From contig CAVYWO010000002.1 of the NCBI GenBank assembly GCA_963772295.1, positions 186,001-250,000 on the forward strand: a stretch of DNA of 64,000 bases, read 5' to 3'. This DNA comes from AP-15 sp963772295 (lineage in GTDB: Bacteria; Pseudomonadota; Alphaproteobacteria; ATCC43930; CGMCC-115725). Of this stretch, positions 24,552-34,417 are shown one piece after another (positions within the stretch are counted from its first letter, which is position 1; each line of letters opens with the position of its first letter). Both the position numbers and the translations under genes were made by a program. The notes beneath the pieces were generated by a model that saw nothing but the letters and a program-made list of their open reading frames with translations, made no database searches and had not been told where the DNA came from.

Positions 24552-24984
24552 AGACCGTCGGCAGGTGTTCGAGTTCCCCGAGGCGGAATTCGACATTGGC
24601 CGCACCGATGCGAGCGGCGTTGTCGCGCGCCTTTTTCAGCATCTCATGGGTCATGTCGACGCCGATGACATGGCCGTTGTCGCCGACTTGCCGCGCGGCC
24701 AGGAAACAATCGAACCCGGCGCCGCTGCCGAGATCGACCACGACCTCGCCCGGGCGCATGGCGGCGATCGCCTGCGGGTTGCCGCAACCGAGGCCGAGAT
24801 TGGCCCCCTCGGGAACCGCGGCGAGCTCTGTCTCGGAATAGCCCATCCGCCGCGCCCTATCGTCCGAGGCGGCTTGCGGGCCGCAACCGGGCGACGGCGA
24901 CGGCTCGCAGCAGCGCGCCGCGCCTGCCGCCGCGACGCCGCCATAGCGCGCTCGTACCATTTCCTTGATCCGAGCCTCGTCCAT
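24469..24984 (-). pseudogene. arsM: arsenite methyltransferase, truncated by an intergenic repeat
   Basis: Residues 1-144 are a normal ArsM start: ARYGGVAAAGAARCCEPS, GYSETELAAVPEGANLGLGC ... GNPQAIAAMRPGEVVVDLGS GAGFDCFLAARQVG with the SAM-binding motif VVDLGSGAGFD, and VIGVDMTHEMLKKARDNA. After EFRLGELEHLP the frame enters a palindromic repeat and ends with 27 meaningless residues. The arsenite-binding cysteine region and over 100 residues of the usual protein (about 260-280) are lost, so arsenic methylation is unlikely. Confidence 0.8.
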
Positions 24985-25150
24985 GCTTCGTCTCCCTATG
25001 CCGCTGTGGTCTTCGTCGTGGCATCCGTGCAGCAGCCGGCAGCCGGATCCGGCTCATGCGCGTCAAGAGACATTTTGAAAATTGTTGAATCTACGTATCT
25101 TGTCGTTTTTTGCCACAGGTTTAGGGTGTTCGGCCGGAACGATGTGCGGG

Positions 25151-26392
25151 TCACAAATCATGTTCCGCGAGTGCACGAAACGCGTCGGGAACGGATCGGT
25201 AGGCGCCCAACACGACCGACCCGTATCCGACCGCTCCCCAGCCGAAGCGATCGCGGATCTTGTCGACAGCGCGATCTGCCGCCAAACGCGCAATGCCGTG
25301 TCGGCTGCCGGGACGGCGCCCCTCGTCCTGAAGCCCGAGCGAGAGTTCGAGCTGCACTTCCGGCTCCTTCTCGAGCTGGGACACGGAGATCGCCAAGAGC
25401 GAGATATTCCTCTCATCGGGGTGGTGCGCGAGGACCGCGCGCACCAGCTCCTCGGCGATCTCGGCCAGGATCGCCGTCGCCGAAACCGGCGCGGCGAGCG
25501 TTTCGGAGCGGGTGACCGAGTGCAGATCGGCGAAGCGAACGCGGACCGTCACGGTCCGGCCGGACAGGGATTTGGCCCGGAGCCGGGCACCGATCCGGTC
25601 CGCGAGATGACGCAGCGCCGGTCGAAAGACGCCCTCTTCGGCCGGCTTCCTGCCGATCGCCGACTGTGCTCCCGCCGACCGCGCCCGAGGCTGGGTCTTG
25701 ATTTTCCGCGGATCGCGATTCCACGCCAGCGCCGCGAGCTTTTCTGCCGCCGCGGGACCGAGCAGCCGCTGCAGCGACCCGCCCGGCGTCTTCGCCAACT
25801 GCCCGATGGTAGAGACGCCGATCGCGGCCAGCCGCGACTTGGCGACCGGGCCCACTCCCCAGATCAGCTCGACCGGCAGGTCGTGAAGGAAATCCAGCTC
25901 GGTTTCGGGATCGACGACCACCAGCCCGTCGGGCTTGGCCACCTGCGAAGCAATCTTCGCCAGGTGCTTGCTGCGCGCCACGCCGACCGAGATCGGCAGG
26001 CCGAGCTCCGCCCGCACACGGCGGCGGATCATCCCGGCAATTTCGGCCGGCGGGCCGAAGAGATGGGTGCAGCCCGCGACGTCGGCAAAGGCCTCGTCGA
26101 TCGAAACCCGCTCGACGAGCGGCGTGAAATCGCCGACCACCTTGATCGCGGCGTCGCCCAGCCGCTGGTAGTCCGCAAAATGCCCGCTGACGAACGTGAG
26201 ATGCGGGCAGAGTTCGCGCGCCCGCCGTCGCGGCATGCCGCCGCGGATGCCGAAGGCCCTCGCTTCGTAAGAAGCGGCAAGCACCACCCCGCCGCCGACG
26301 GCGATCGGCTTGCCGCGCAGCGACGGGTCGAGCATCTGCTCGACCGAGGCATAGAAGGCATCGAGATCCGCATGAAGGATGGTGGCTTCCAT
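25151..26392 (-). CDS. dinB: DNA polymerase IV (Y family)
   Basis: The 413-residue protein has the Y-family motifs: HADLDAFYASVEQ with metal ligand Asp9, the SIDEAF box with Asp99/Glu100, SVGVARSKHLAKIASQVAKP in the palm, a helix-hairpin-helix thumb (IWGVGPVAKSRLAAIGVSTI GQLAK), and a little-finger domain through residue 355. It performs error-prone bypass synthesis at stalled forks. A canonical C-terminal beta-clamp motif is not obvious. No damage-inducible operator is evident upstream. It stands alone, convergent with nothing and separated by 75 bp from the cyclase gene stop. Confidence 0.93.
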   Translation of the reverse strand: MEATILHADLDAFYASVEQMLDPSLRGKPIAVGGGVVLAASYEARAFGIRGGMPRRRARELCPHLTFVSGHFADYQRLGDAAIKVVGDFTPLVERVSIDEAFADVAGCTHLFGPPAEIAGMIRRRVRAELGLPISVGVARSKHLAKIASQVAKPDGLVVVDPETELDFLHDLPVELIWGVGPVAKSRLAAIGVSTIGQLAKTPGGSLQRLLGPAAAEKLAALAWNRDPRKIKTQPRARSAGAQSAIGRKPAEEGVFRPALRHLADRIGARLRAKSLSGRTVTVRVRFADLHSVTRSETLAAPVSATAILAEIAEELVRAVLAHHPDERNISLLAISVSQLEKEPEVQLELSLGLQDEGRRPGSRHGIARLAADRAVDKIRDRFGWGAVGYGSVVLGAYRSVPDAFRALAEHDL

Positions 26393-26466
26393 CCCGATCG
26401 TTTACCCGCGATTCCAGTTGGGAACATAAAGAGAACGCGCGCTGCCGGCTGTCAAGCCCCGCGCGC

Positions 26467-27669
26467 CTAACGAGCGGGCGATGGCGGCTGCGCGAGGCCG
26501 AACAGGAGCTGCGGCTCACGCACACCTCTGAGCACAAAATGGCCGATCCGCTCGAGCCGCTGGCGCGCGGCGCCGGCGGCGTCGGCAACGGCTGCCGAGG
26601 CGAGGACCCGCCGGCCGAGCGCTTGGCACAAAGTCTCGATCCGGTTCGCCTCGTTCACGGCCGGACCGACAACCGTGAAATCAAGCCGGTCCTCGGTCCC
26701 GACGTTGCCATAGAGGACGTCGCCGAGATGCAGCGCGATGTCGACATCGAGCGCAGCTTCGCCGGACGCCTCCCTCTCGGCCTTGAGTGCGGCGACCCGG
26801 GTGAGCGCCTCCTCGGCCGCGTCGAGCGCCGCGGCGATCGCGCCCTCGGTTTCGCCGGAGAAGTCGGCGAGGGCAAAGGTGGCGAGGAGCCCGTCGCCGA
26901 GAAACTTCAAGACCTGGCCGCGCCGCCTCGTGATCGGAACCGCGATCGCTTCGAGATAGCGGTTGAGCGTCGCGACCAGCGCCGGGCCGGTGTTGGTCTC
27001 GGCGAAGCGGGTGAAGCCGGCGAGGTCCGCATAGCAGAGGACCGCTCGGATGCTTTGCATCGAGCCGCGCTGGATGGTGCCCGCGAGAACCCGATCGCCC
27101 GCGTCCTGCCCGAGATAAAGCGACAGCAGACGGCGCGCGACGCGCGGCGCCGTGGTTGCCTTGACCGTCACGGCGAGAAGCGGCAGCAATTTGGCCAAAT
27201 AAGCGAGCTCGGCTTCGGCGAAGCCGTCGGCCCGGTCGGTGGCCCACGATGAATACAGCCGGTTCGTCGCAGACGACTTGCCCAACGGAACGAGGGCGCA
27301 GAAATAATCCGTCATCCCGACCTCGACCAGCCGATCAAGCAGCGGGAAATCGTGCGGACAGTCCGGATCGCATAGGCGCCGTCGCATCGTGCCGCCGTCG
27401 GCGCCTCGCGCAAGCCGGGCAAACGGGCTCGTGGCAAAATCATCGGTTTGATCGTGGTGGAACAGGTCGGTCTCGACCTCGTCTTCGCCCCGTCGCCACA
27501 TCAGGCTCACGGCGCCAAATTGCGGATGGAGTATCCTCGATCCGATGACACCGCGCGCCAACGGAAAGCCGCCAGTCACGAGGCGAGCGCAAAACCCTTG
27601 GATGATCTCGGCGGTCGGGGGACCCTCGAGGCCTTGCGCCACCAGCCATTCTTCGATCGTTGCACTCAT
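26467..27669 (-). CDS. class III adenylate cyclase
   Basis: Of 400 residues, the C-terminal 190 form a class III nucleotide cyclase domain. The metal-binding aspartates are Asp215 (LCYADLAGFTRFAE) and Asp259 (LKFLGDGLLATF), followed by YGNVGTEDRLDFTVVGPAVN and EANRIE with the transition-state Asn/Arg. Lys255 and Asp330 are the adenine-selecting pair, so cAMP rather than cGMP is predicted. The N-terminal region (about 1-170) is a soluble sensor-like domain of unknown ligand, with CDPDC; there are no membrane helices. I chose ATG 27669 (MSATIEEWLV); the extension upstream is Arg-rich and lacks coding character. Confidence 0.9.
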   Translation of the reverse strand: MSATIEEWLVAQGLEGPPTAEIIQGFCARLVTGGFPLARGVIGSRILHPQFGAVSLMWRRGEDEVETDLFHHDQTDDFATSPFARLARGADGGTMRRRLCDPDCPHDFPLLDRLVEVGMTDYFCALVPLGKSSATNRLYSSWATDRADGFAEAELAYLAKLLPLLAVTVKATTAPRVARRLLSLYLGQDAGDRVLAGTIQRGSMQSIRAVLCYADLAGFTRFAETNTGPALVATLNRYLEAIAVPITRRRGQVLKFLGDGLLATFALADFSGETEGAIAAALDAAEEALTRVAALKAEREASGEAALDVDIALHLGDVLYGNVGTEDRLDFTVVGPAVNEANRIETLCQALGRRVLASAAVADAAGAARQRLERIGHFVLRGVREPQLLFGLAQPPSPAR

Positions 27670-27794
27670 TGCCGATAACAATAATGCCCTCCGGCCGCAT
27701 CGCGAAGAGGGCCGGTGCAGCCGGGGCGGGCAGCAGCGGCGGCGCGGCAGGGTCCGATGATGGCGAGGAGGCGCTGCACCATGGTGATCGAGCG

Positions 27795-28514
27795 ATGAAC
27801 CGGAAAAACCAAGCGGCACTTGCCGATCGCGTCGCCAGAGCGGCGGACGCGGCGCTGGCGGCCCAGGGCTATGCGAGCCCGATCGATGTGCTGGTCGGGA
27901 TCGGGTGGGTCGACGCCGGGTCGGTGGAACGCTGGCGACGCGGCCAGATCGACTGCCTCGAGAGCGTCATCCAAACCAACCCCGAGCGCATCTCGGAAGC
28001 GATGAGGCTGTTCCGCGCCTAGGCGGCCGAACGGGGGTTGTACGCGAGCCCCACGGAATATGTCGCGCGCACGCCGCAACGCCAGAGGCTGCGCTTCAGC
28101 CGGAGCGGCGACCCGGGGATCGAAGGGCTCTACCGGACCCATTGGGTCTCGCCGGAACTCTCCGAGAAGAAGCGCGAACGCCTGGCCGAGAAAGCCGGCC
28201 GCGAGCCGGAGCTGGTGGTGATCCAGCCGTTGAACACCGAGTGGAGATGCCACCGGTGCGGCGGCACCGGCGATCTGTTGATAATGGAAAATCCGGGCCC
28301 GGCCTGCCTGCGGTGCCTCGGTCTCGACGATCTCGAATTCTTGCCGGCCGGCGATGCCTTGCTGACCCGGCGGGTGAAGGCCAAAAGCAAAAAATATGCC
28401 GTCGTCGTCCGCTTCAGCCGGAGCCGCCGCCGCTACGAACGACGCGGGCTCCTGGTCGAGCCGGAGGCTCTGGCGGCAGCGGCGCGCGAAGTCGAAACGC
28501 GGCGCGATGCATAG
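27795..28514 (+). pseudogene. conserved hypothetical protein (DUF2293-associated), in-frame TAG and truncated
   Basis: From ATG 27795, RKNQAALADRVARAADAALA ... WVDAGSVERWRRGQIDCLES ... RISEAMRLFRA is followed by TAG (28020-28022) and, in the same frame, AAERGLYASPTEYVARTPQR, a Cys-x2-Cys zinc ribbon (CHRCGGTGDLLIMENPGPACLRC split by an Ile/Met-rich turn) and VVVRFSRSRRRYERRGLLVE. The stop stands where Trp (TGG) is expected. The family normally continues into a DUF2293 domain, which is absent after 28514. Dead gene, or TAG base error plus truncation. Confidence 0.65.
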
Positions 28515-28613
28515 CGCTGTCTCGCGCAGCCTTCCGCGCACAGGCCTGCCGGGCTCCGAGCGGCCGCCCCTCGACCCGACCACCGTATCCTAACTTGGGT
28601 TCGAATTGGGACA

Positions 28614-28920
28614 CTGCTGAACGAGTACCGAGGTCACACGCCCGACGAAGTGATCGAACGCCCGTTTGGGTCAGGAATGCACGGAGACACACTTCTAGCC
28701 CGCATCACCCCCTGTCTTGAGAACGGAAAGACGGCCTTGGTCGATTTTCTGGAAGAGGGGCAAGTCGGCTTCTAAGAGGGACGCACGGCTGGCTCGAAGC
28801 CCTCGGTTACACGGTCAGGCACGGTCCGCAAATCGCGTTCCGCCCGACAAGCAGGAAAAGGCGACGCAGACGGTGCTCGAACAGGCCGAGCTTCTGTCAG
28901 CAGCGTGGGCCACCGCCTGA
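28614..28920 (+). pseudogene. collapsed type I restriction-modification locus (HsdS and HsdR scraps)
   Basis: 28614-28775 encodes ERPFGSGMHGDTLLARITPC LENGKTALVDFLEEGQVGF, a signature stretch of HsdS target-recognition subunits. Immediately after it, HGWLEALGYTVRHGPQIAF resembles the N-terminus of HsdR, and KATQTVLEQAELLSAAWA its C-terminus. More than 3 kb of the normal operon is missing. The remnant lies between the DUF2293-type pseudogene and the aminotransferase. Confidence 0.65.
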
Positions 28921-29000
28921 GCCGACCAACGAGCGGCTTCACAAATACCGGTACCGGCGTTAGCGTCCAGGGTTTGCCTCTCTTCCGACGACGGTAGCTC

Positions 29001-30206
29001 ATGTCCTTCCTGGCCGATCGCCTTGCCCGCGTCAAACCGTCGCCGACGATGGCGATGACCGCACTCGCGACCGAACTGCAGCTCGCCGGGCGCGACATCA
29101 TCGGCCTGTCGGTGGGCGAGCCCGATTTCGACACGCCCGCCAACATCCGCGAGGCGGCGATCGCCGCGATCCGCCGCGGCGAGACCCGTTACACCGTGTT
29201 CGACGGGCGGATCGAGCTGAAGCGGGCGGTCGCGCTCAAGTTCAAGCGCGAGAACGGGCTCGACTACGAGCCCGGGCAAATCACCATCGGCGCGGGCGGC
29301 AAGCAGGTCCTGTTCAATGCGCTCGTCGCCACGATCAACAGAGGCGACGAGGTGGTGATCCCGGCCCCGTTCTGGGTCTCCTATCCGGAGATGGTGCTGC
29401 TCTGCGACGGCACCCCGGTGCCGGTGCCGTGTCCGCACAACAACGGCTTCAGGATGCGCCCCGAGGACCTCGACGCGGCGATCACGCCGCGGACCAAATG
29501 GCTGATCCTGAACTCGCCGTCGAACCCTTCGGGGGCGGCGTACAGCGAGGCCGACCTCAAGGGGCTCGCCGAGGTGCTGCGGCACCACGAGCATGTCTGG
29601 ATCATGACCGACGACATGTACGAGCACCTCGTCTACGACGATTTCGCCTTCAAGACGATCGCCCAGGTCGAGCCGGCCCTCTATGAACGCACGCTCACCG
29701 TCAACGGCGTGTCGAAAGCCTATTGCATGACCGGCTGGCGGATCGGCTATGGCGGCGGCCCCAAGGCGCTGATCAAGGCGATGGGGGCGATCCAGTCGAA
29801 CTCGACGGCGAACCCGTGCTCGATCAGCCAGGCGGCGGCGATCGAAGCCCTGACCGGGCCGCAGGACTTCATCCCGATCCACAAACAGAAGTTCAAGGAG
29901 CGGCGCGACCTCGTCATCGATCTGTTGAACCGCGTGCCGGGCCTCTTCTGCCCGCGGCCCGAGGGCGCGTTTTACGTCTATCCGTCCTGCGCCGGACTCA
30001 TCGGCAGACGCACCCCCGAGGGCCGCAGGATCGGCAACGACGAGGATTTCGTCCGCTATCTGCTCGAGGCCGCGGGCGTCGCCGTGGTGCATGGCGAGGC
30101 GTTCGGCCTGGCGCCGCATTTCCGCGTCTCTTACGCGACCTCGACCGAAATGCTGCGCGAGGCCTGCGCCCGGATCGAGCGCGCCTGCCGCGCCCTGCGC
30201 GACTAG
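29001..30206 (+). CDS. pyridoxal-phosphate aminotransferase, aspartate type
   Basis: The 401-residue protein is a class I aminotransferase: SVGEPDFDTPANIREAAIAA at the N-terminus, GAGGKQVLFNALVA for the cofactor phosphate, NSPSNPSGAAYSEADL, MTDDMYEHLVYDDF and the Schiff-base lysine Lys239 in NGVSKAYCMTGWRIGYG. Closest in pattern to the alphaproteobacterial aspartate aminotransferase (AatA, group I-gamma), which transfers amino groups between aspartate and 2-oxoglutarate; some relatives also accept prephenate. The frame is intact, in contrast to the hydantoinase genes that follow 48 bp later. Confidence 0.9.
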   Translation: MSFLADRLARVKPSPTMAMTALATELQLAGRDIIGLSVGEPDFDTPANIREAAIAAIRRGETRYTVFDGRIELKRAVALKFKRENGLDYEPGQITIGAGGKQVLFNALVATINRGDEVVIPAPFWVSYPEMVLLCDGTPVPVPCPHNNGFRMRPEDLDAAITPRTKWLILNSPSNPSGAAYSEADLKGLAEVLRHHEHVWIMTDDMYEHLVYDDFAFKTIAQVEPALYERTLTVNGVSKAYCMTGWRIGYGGGPKALIKAMGAIQSNSTANPCSISQAAAIEALTGPQDFIPIHKQKFKERRDLVIDLLNRVPGLFCPRPEGAFYVYPSCAGLIGRRTPEGRRIGNDEDFVRYLLEAAGVAVVHGEAFGLAPHFRVSYATSTEMLREACARIERACRALRD

Positions 30207-30253
30207 GCGCCGTCCCGCGGCGCGCAGCGCGAGGCGGCTCATGGAGGACGGCG

Positions 30254-32078
30254 ATGCCGGCTGATCCGATCGAATTCGAGCTGTTCAAGAACGCCTTGTT
30301 CTCGATCGCCGACGAGATGGCGCTGACGATCTTCCGCACGACCTATTCGGGCGTGCTGAAGGACAACATGGACTACTCGACCGCGATGTTCGACGCGGAC
30401 GGGCAAGCTCGCGGCGCAAGGCCTGACCCTGCCTGGTCATCTCGGCTCGATGCCGACGGCGATGGCGGCGATCCGGACGCGCTTCGCCGGGCAACGATCT
30501 TTCCGGGCGACGTCTTCATCCTGAACGACCCGTTCGAAGGCGGCATGCACCTGCCCGACATCTTCGTCTTCAAGCCGATCTATCATGACGGCGGCGCCTG
30601 CTCGCCTATGCCGGGACGGTCTGCCACCATACCGATGTCGGCGGCCGGGTGGCCGGCTCGAACGCCTCGGACTCGACCGAGATCTATCAGGAGGGGCTGC
30701 GCATCCCGCCGCTTAAGCTCTACGACCGCGGCGCGCGCAACGACACGCTCTGGGCACTTGATCGAGCGCAATGTGCGGGTGCCGGTCAAGGTGTTCGGCG
30801 ATCTGCGCGCCCAGCTCGCCGCCTGCCACATCGCCGAGACGGCGCTGCTGCGACCTGGCCAAGCGTACGGGCCGGCGCAGGCTGAAGCATTACATGACCG
30901 AGCTGATCGACTACTCCGAGCGCCTGACGCGCGCCGCGATCCGCGAATTGCCGGACGGGGTCTACCGCTTTCCTCGACCATATCGACGACGACGGCATCG
31001 ATGTCGGCAGGCCGATCCCGCTCGCGGTCACGATCAGCAAGGCAGGCGACCGTATCACGGTCGACTGGACCGGCTCGTCGCCCCAGGTCAAGGGCGCGAT
31101 CAACAACACGCTTTCCTTCACCAAATCGGCGAGCTATTGCGCGATCCGCTCGGTGCTGCCGGCCGAGATCCCGAACAATGAGGGCGTGTTCCGCGCCATC
31201 GAGGTCGATCGCCCCGCCGGGGACGATCGCCAACGCCGTGCTGCCGGCCGCCTGCGCGGCGCGCGGCCTGACCGGCTTCCGCATGGTCGACTGCATGTTC
31301 GGGGCACTCGCCCAGATGCTGCCCGACCAGGTGTTCGCCGGCTCCGACGGCGGCAATACCGGGATTTCGATCGGCGGCTGGGACGCCGACCGGCGGCCCT
31401 TCATCTATGTCGATTTCACCTGCTGCGCCTGGGGCGGCGCGGCCCTATGCCGACGGGCTCGACGGCAATTCGCAACATGTTCGCCAACATGGCCTCGCAG
31501 TCGATCGAGGTGACCGAGACCGAGCAGCCGATCGCAGATCCTCGCCTACGAGTTCATCCCCGACGCGATGGGCCCGGGAAATATCGCGGCGGTGCGCCGT
31601 TCCGCCGCGACTACCGTTTTTTGGCCGAGGAAGGCGTACTGCAGGTGCGCTCCGACCGGCGCGACTTCCGGCCGTACGGGCTCTATGGCGGCGGCCCGGG
31701 CAAGCCGTCGATGAACTACCTGAACCCCGACGCGCGAGAACCGCGCCGCTGCCCGGCGAAATTGACGATGACGATCCGGCGCGGCGACGTGTTCCGCCAT
31801 GAGGTCGCCGGTGCCGGCGGCTGGGGCGATCCGCTGGAACGCGATCCGGCGATGGTCTTGCGCGACGTCAAGAACGAGCTGGTCTCGCCGGCGACGGCGG
31901 CCGCGACTACGGCGTGGTGTTGCCGAGTGCGCCGCTCGCCGTCGACGAGGCGGCGACCCGGCAATTGCGGCGCGCGGCTGCGCGCCCGGCGCCAATGGCG
32001 GGAGCCCCCGGCAGTCCTCCGGAATCGGCACGAATCCTGCGTCGCCGCGCGAAGCCGCGGAGTGAGCGATTCGGATGA
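30254..32078 (+). pseudogene. hyuB: N-methylhydantoinase B / acetone-carboxylase alpha-type subunit, many indels
   Basis: PADPIEFELFKNALFSIADE ... MALTIFRTTYSGVLKDNMDY is the typical HyuB start. Later pieces in changing frames give FPGDVFILNDPFEGGMHLPD, GSNASDSTEIYQEGLRIPPL, GFRMVDCMFGALAQMLPDQV, FAGSDGGNTGISIGGWDAD and GDVFRHEVAGAGGWGDPLER. Every conserved block is present and in order, with at least seven single-base frame changes (for example near 30,410, 30,590, 30,750, 30,855, 30,975, 31,220, 31,435 and 31,535) but no nonsense substitutions. The stop overlaps the hyuA ATG (ATGA). HyuA and HyuB hydrolyse N-methylhydantoins with ATP. Confidence 0.8.
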
Positions 32079-34195
32079 CCGGTATCCGGGTCGGCGTCGA
32101 TATCGGCGGCACCTTCACCGACATCGTGTTTCTCGGCGAGGACGGCAGAGCGCATCACCAAGAAGGTCTCCTCGACGGTCGACAATTATGCGGCGGCGAT
32201 TGTCGACGGGCTAGTCGAGCTCTTCCCCGAGCGCCGGCCTCGACGGCGCCGAGATTGTGGAATTACTGCACGGCACCACGGTCGCCTCGAACGCGATCCT
32301 CGAACGCAAGGGCGCGCGCACCGGGCTGATCACGACCAAAGGCTTCCGCGACGTCCTTGAGATCCGCACCTTGCGCATGCCGCGGCTCTACGATCTGTCG
32401 TGGACCAAGCCGCCGCCACTCGTCGAGCGCCATCTGCGGCGTCGAGGTCGACGAGCGCGTCAACGCGTCGGCCAGGTCGAGCGGTACCGCTGGCCGAAGC
32501 GGATGTCGAGCGCGCGGTCGACCTGCTGCTGCGTCGAGAAGGGGTCGAGGCGATCGCGGTCTGTCTCATTCACTCCTACGCCAACCCGGCGCACGAGCAG
32601 CTCGTCAAGGAGGTCGCCAGCGCAATGGCGCCGGAGCTCCCCCTGTGCCTCAGCTCGGAGGTGCTGCCGGAGATCAAGGAGTACGAGCGGACCTCGACGA
32701 CGGTCATCAACGCCTATGTCAGGCCGATCGTCGAGAGATACCTCAACGGCGCTGGTCGCCCGAGCTGTCGAGACCGGCTCGGCGCGCCGCTCCTGCTGAT
32801 GCAGTCGAACGGCGGCTTGACCACCGTCCAGGCCGCCGTCGAGAAGCCGATGAACATCATCGAATTCGGGACCGGCGGCCGGCGTCGTCGGGGTACAAGG
32901 CGCTGGCGCGCCAGCTCGGCATCGCCGAACGCGATCGCGTTCGACATGGGCGGGACCACCGCCAAGGCTTCGCTCGATCGAGGACGGCGAGGTGAGCCGG
33001 GCGCACGAATATGCGGTCGGCGGCGGCGTCATGATCGGCTCGCGCCTGTTGTCGGGCGCCGGCTATACGCTGAAGGTGCCGGCGATCGATCTTGCCGAGG
33101 TCGGCGCCGGCGGCGGCTCGATCCTGTCGGATCGACGCGGGCGGCGCGCTCCAGGTCGGACCGAGAGCGCCGGCGCGGCTCCCGGGCCCGGTCTGCTACG
33201 ACCGGGGCGGCAGCGACGCCGACGGTGACCGACGCCAATCTCGTCCTCGGCTATCTCAACCGCGAGCATCTCGTCGGAGGCGCGCTCAAGCTCGACGCCG
33301 CGAAAGGCGCGCGCGGTCGCTCGAGGGGAGGATCGCGCAGCCGCTCGGGATCGAGCGTCGACGAGGCCGCCTACGGCGCCTATCCAGATCGCCGCTTCCA
33401 ACATGATCCGGGCGATCAAGGCGGTGTCGAGCGAGCGCGGCCGCGATCCCCGCGGCAAATGGCGCTCGTTGCCTTCGGCGGCAACGGCCCGGTCTTCGCC
33501 GCGGCAATGGCCGCCGCACTGGCGATCCGAGCGGGTCCTGATCCCGCCCTCGGCCGGCGTGTTCTCGTCGTTCGGCTTGCTCTATTCCGAAGTCGAGCAC
33601 CATTTCTCGCAGACCCGGAAGGCGCTGATCCGCGAGATCGATCCGGCGGAGTTCGGCGCCATCCTCGATCGGCTCGAAAACGCGGCGCGCGAGCGCCTCC
33701 TGGCCGATGGTTTTGCCCCCGCGCGGATTGTCGTCGCGCGCGCTGCCGCACTGCGTTACCAGGGGCAATCCTTCGAGCTCGAGGTAAAGGTGCCCGACGG
33801 GGCCATCGACCGGCCGGCGCTCTTGGCCCTCGAGGAGGCCTTCGGCGGCGAGCACGAAAGGACCTACGGCCATCGCGCCGGCCCGGAAGAACCGATCGAG
33901 CTGATGACGTTGAAGGTCGTCGGGCGCGGCCTGAGCGATCCGCCGCGCGCCGCCCTCGCCGCGCGCGCCGCATTGCCGCGACGGGTGGTCGCGGCACCCG
34001 GCGCCCGCTCCGCCTATTTCGGAGCGACGCAAGGGTGGTTGGAGACCCGCATCCTCGACCGTGCCGATCTCGCCACCCCGCGCCGCGGACCCTGCATCAT
34101 CGAGGAATACGATTTCGACCTGCGTGGTGCCGCCCGGGGCCGAGGCCGGCCTCGACCGCCTCGGCAATATCACGATCAGGGTGCCCGCCGCCTGA
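32075..34195 (+). pseudogene. hyuA: N-methylhydantoinase A-type ATPase subunit, many indels
   Basis: TGIRVGVDIGGTFTDIVFLG (the nucleotide-binding start), HGTTVASNAILERKGARTGL ITTKGFRDVLEIRTLRMPRL, HSYANPAHEQLVKEVASAMA, AFDMGGTTAK, EYAVGGGVMIGSRLLSGAGY and PPSAGVFSSFGLLYSEVEHH occur in order but in alternating frames. As in hyuB the breaks look like isolated single-base indels; the final one near 34,110 separates IIEEYD from the expected STCVVPPGAEAGLDRLGNIT ending at TGA 34193-34195. Partner of HyuB; subunit pair for ATP-dependent amide-ring hydrolysis. Confidence 0.8.
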
Positions 34196-34296
34196 AGGCG
34201 GGGCGCCTGCCGATCGGCGGCAGCGAGATTAGGTTAACTTAGGCTAACTTAGTGTTCTGATAGAGAAATTTCTCCAACCGATCCGCCTCCGGCGTC

Positions 34297-34316
34297 ATAC
34301 CGGCGAAAGCCGGTAT
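34297..34316. repeat. REP-like hairpin ATACCGGC-GAAA-GCCGGTAT
   Basis: Perfect 8-bp stem with a GAAA loop between the convergent hyuA and amidohydrolase genes. It may also serve as a bidirectional terminator. Confidence 0.7.
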
Positions 34317-34417
34317 CCATTTCGGCCATGGGTCTCGGCTTTTCGCCGGGACGACGGGATAAGAGGTGGTCATTGATCGACAAAATCTCGAAATCAGGAC
34401 ACTAGAGTAGCTAGAAT

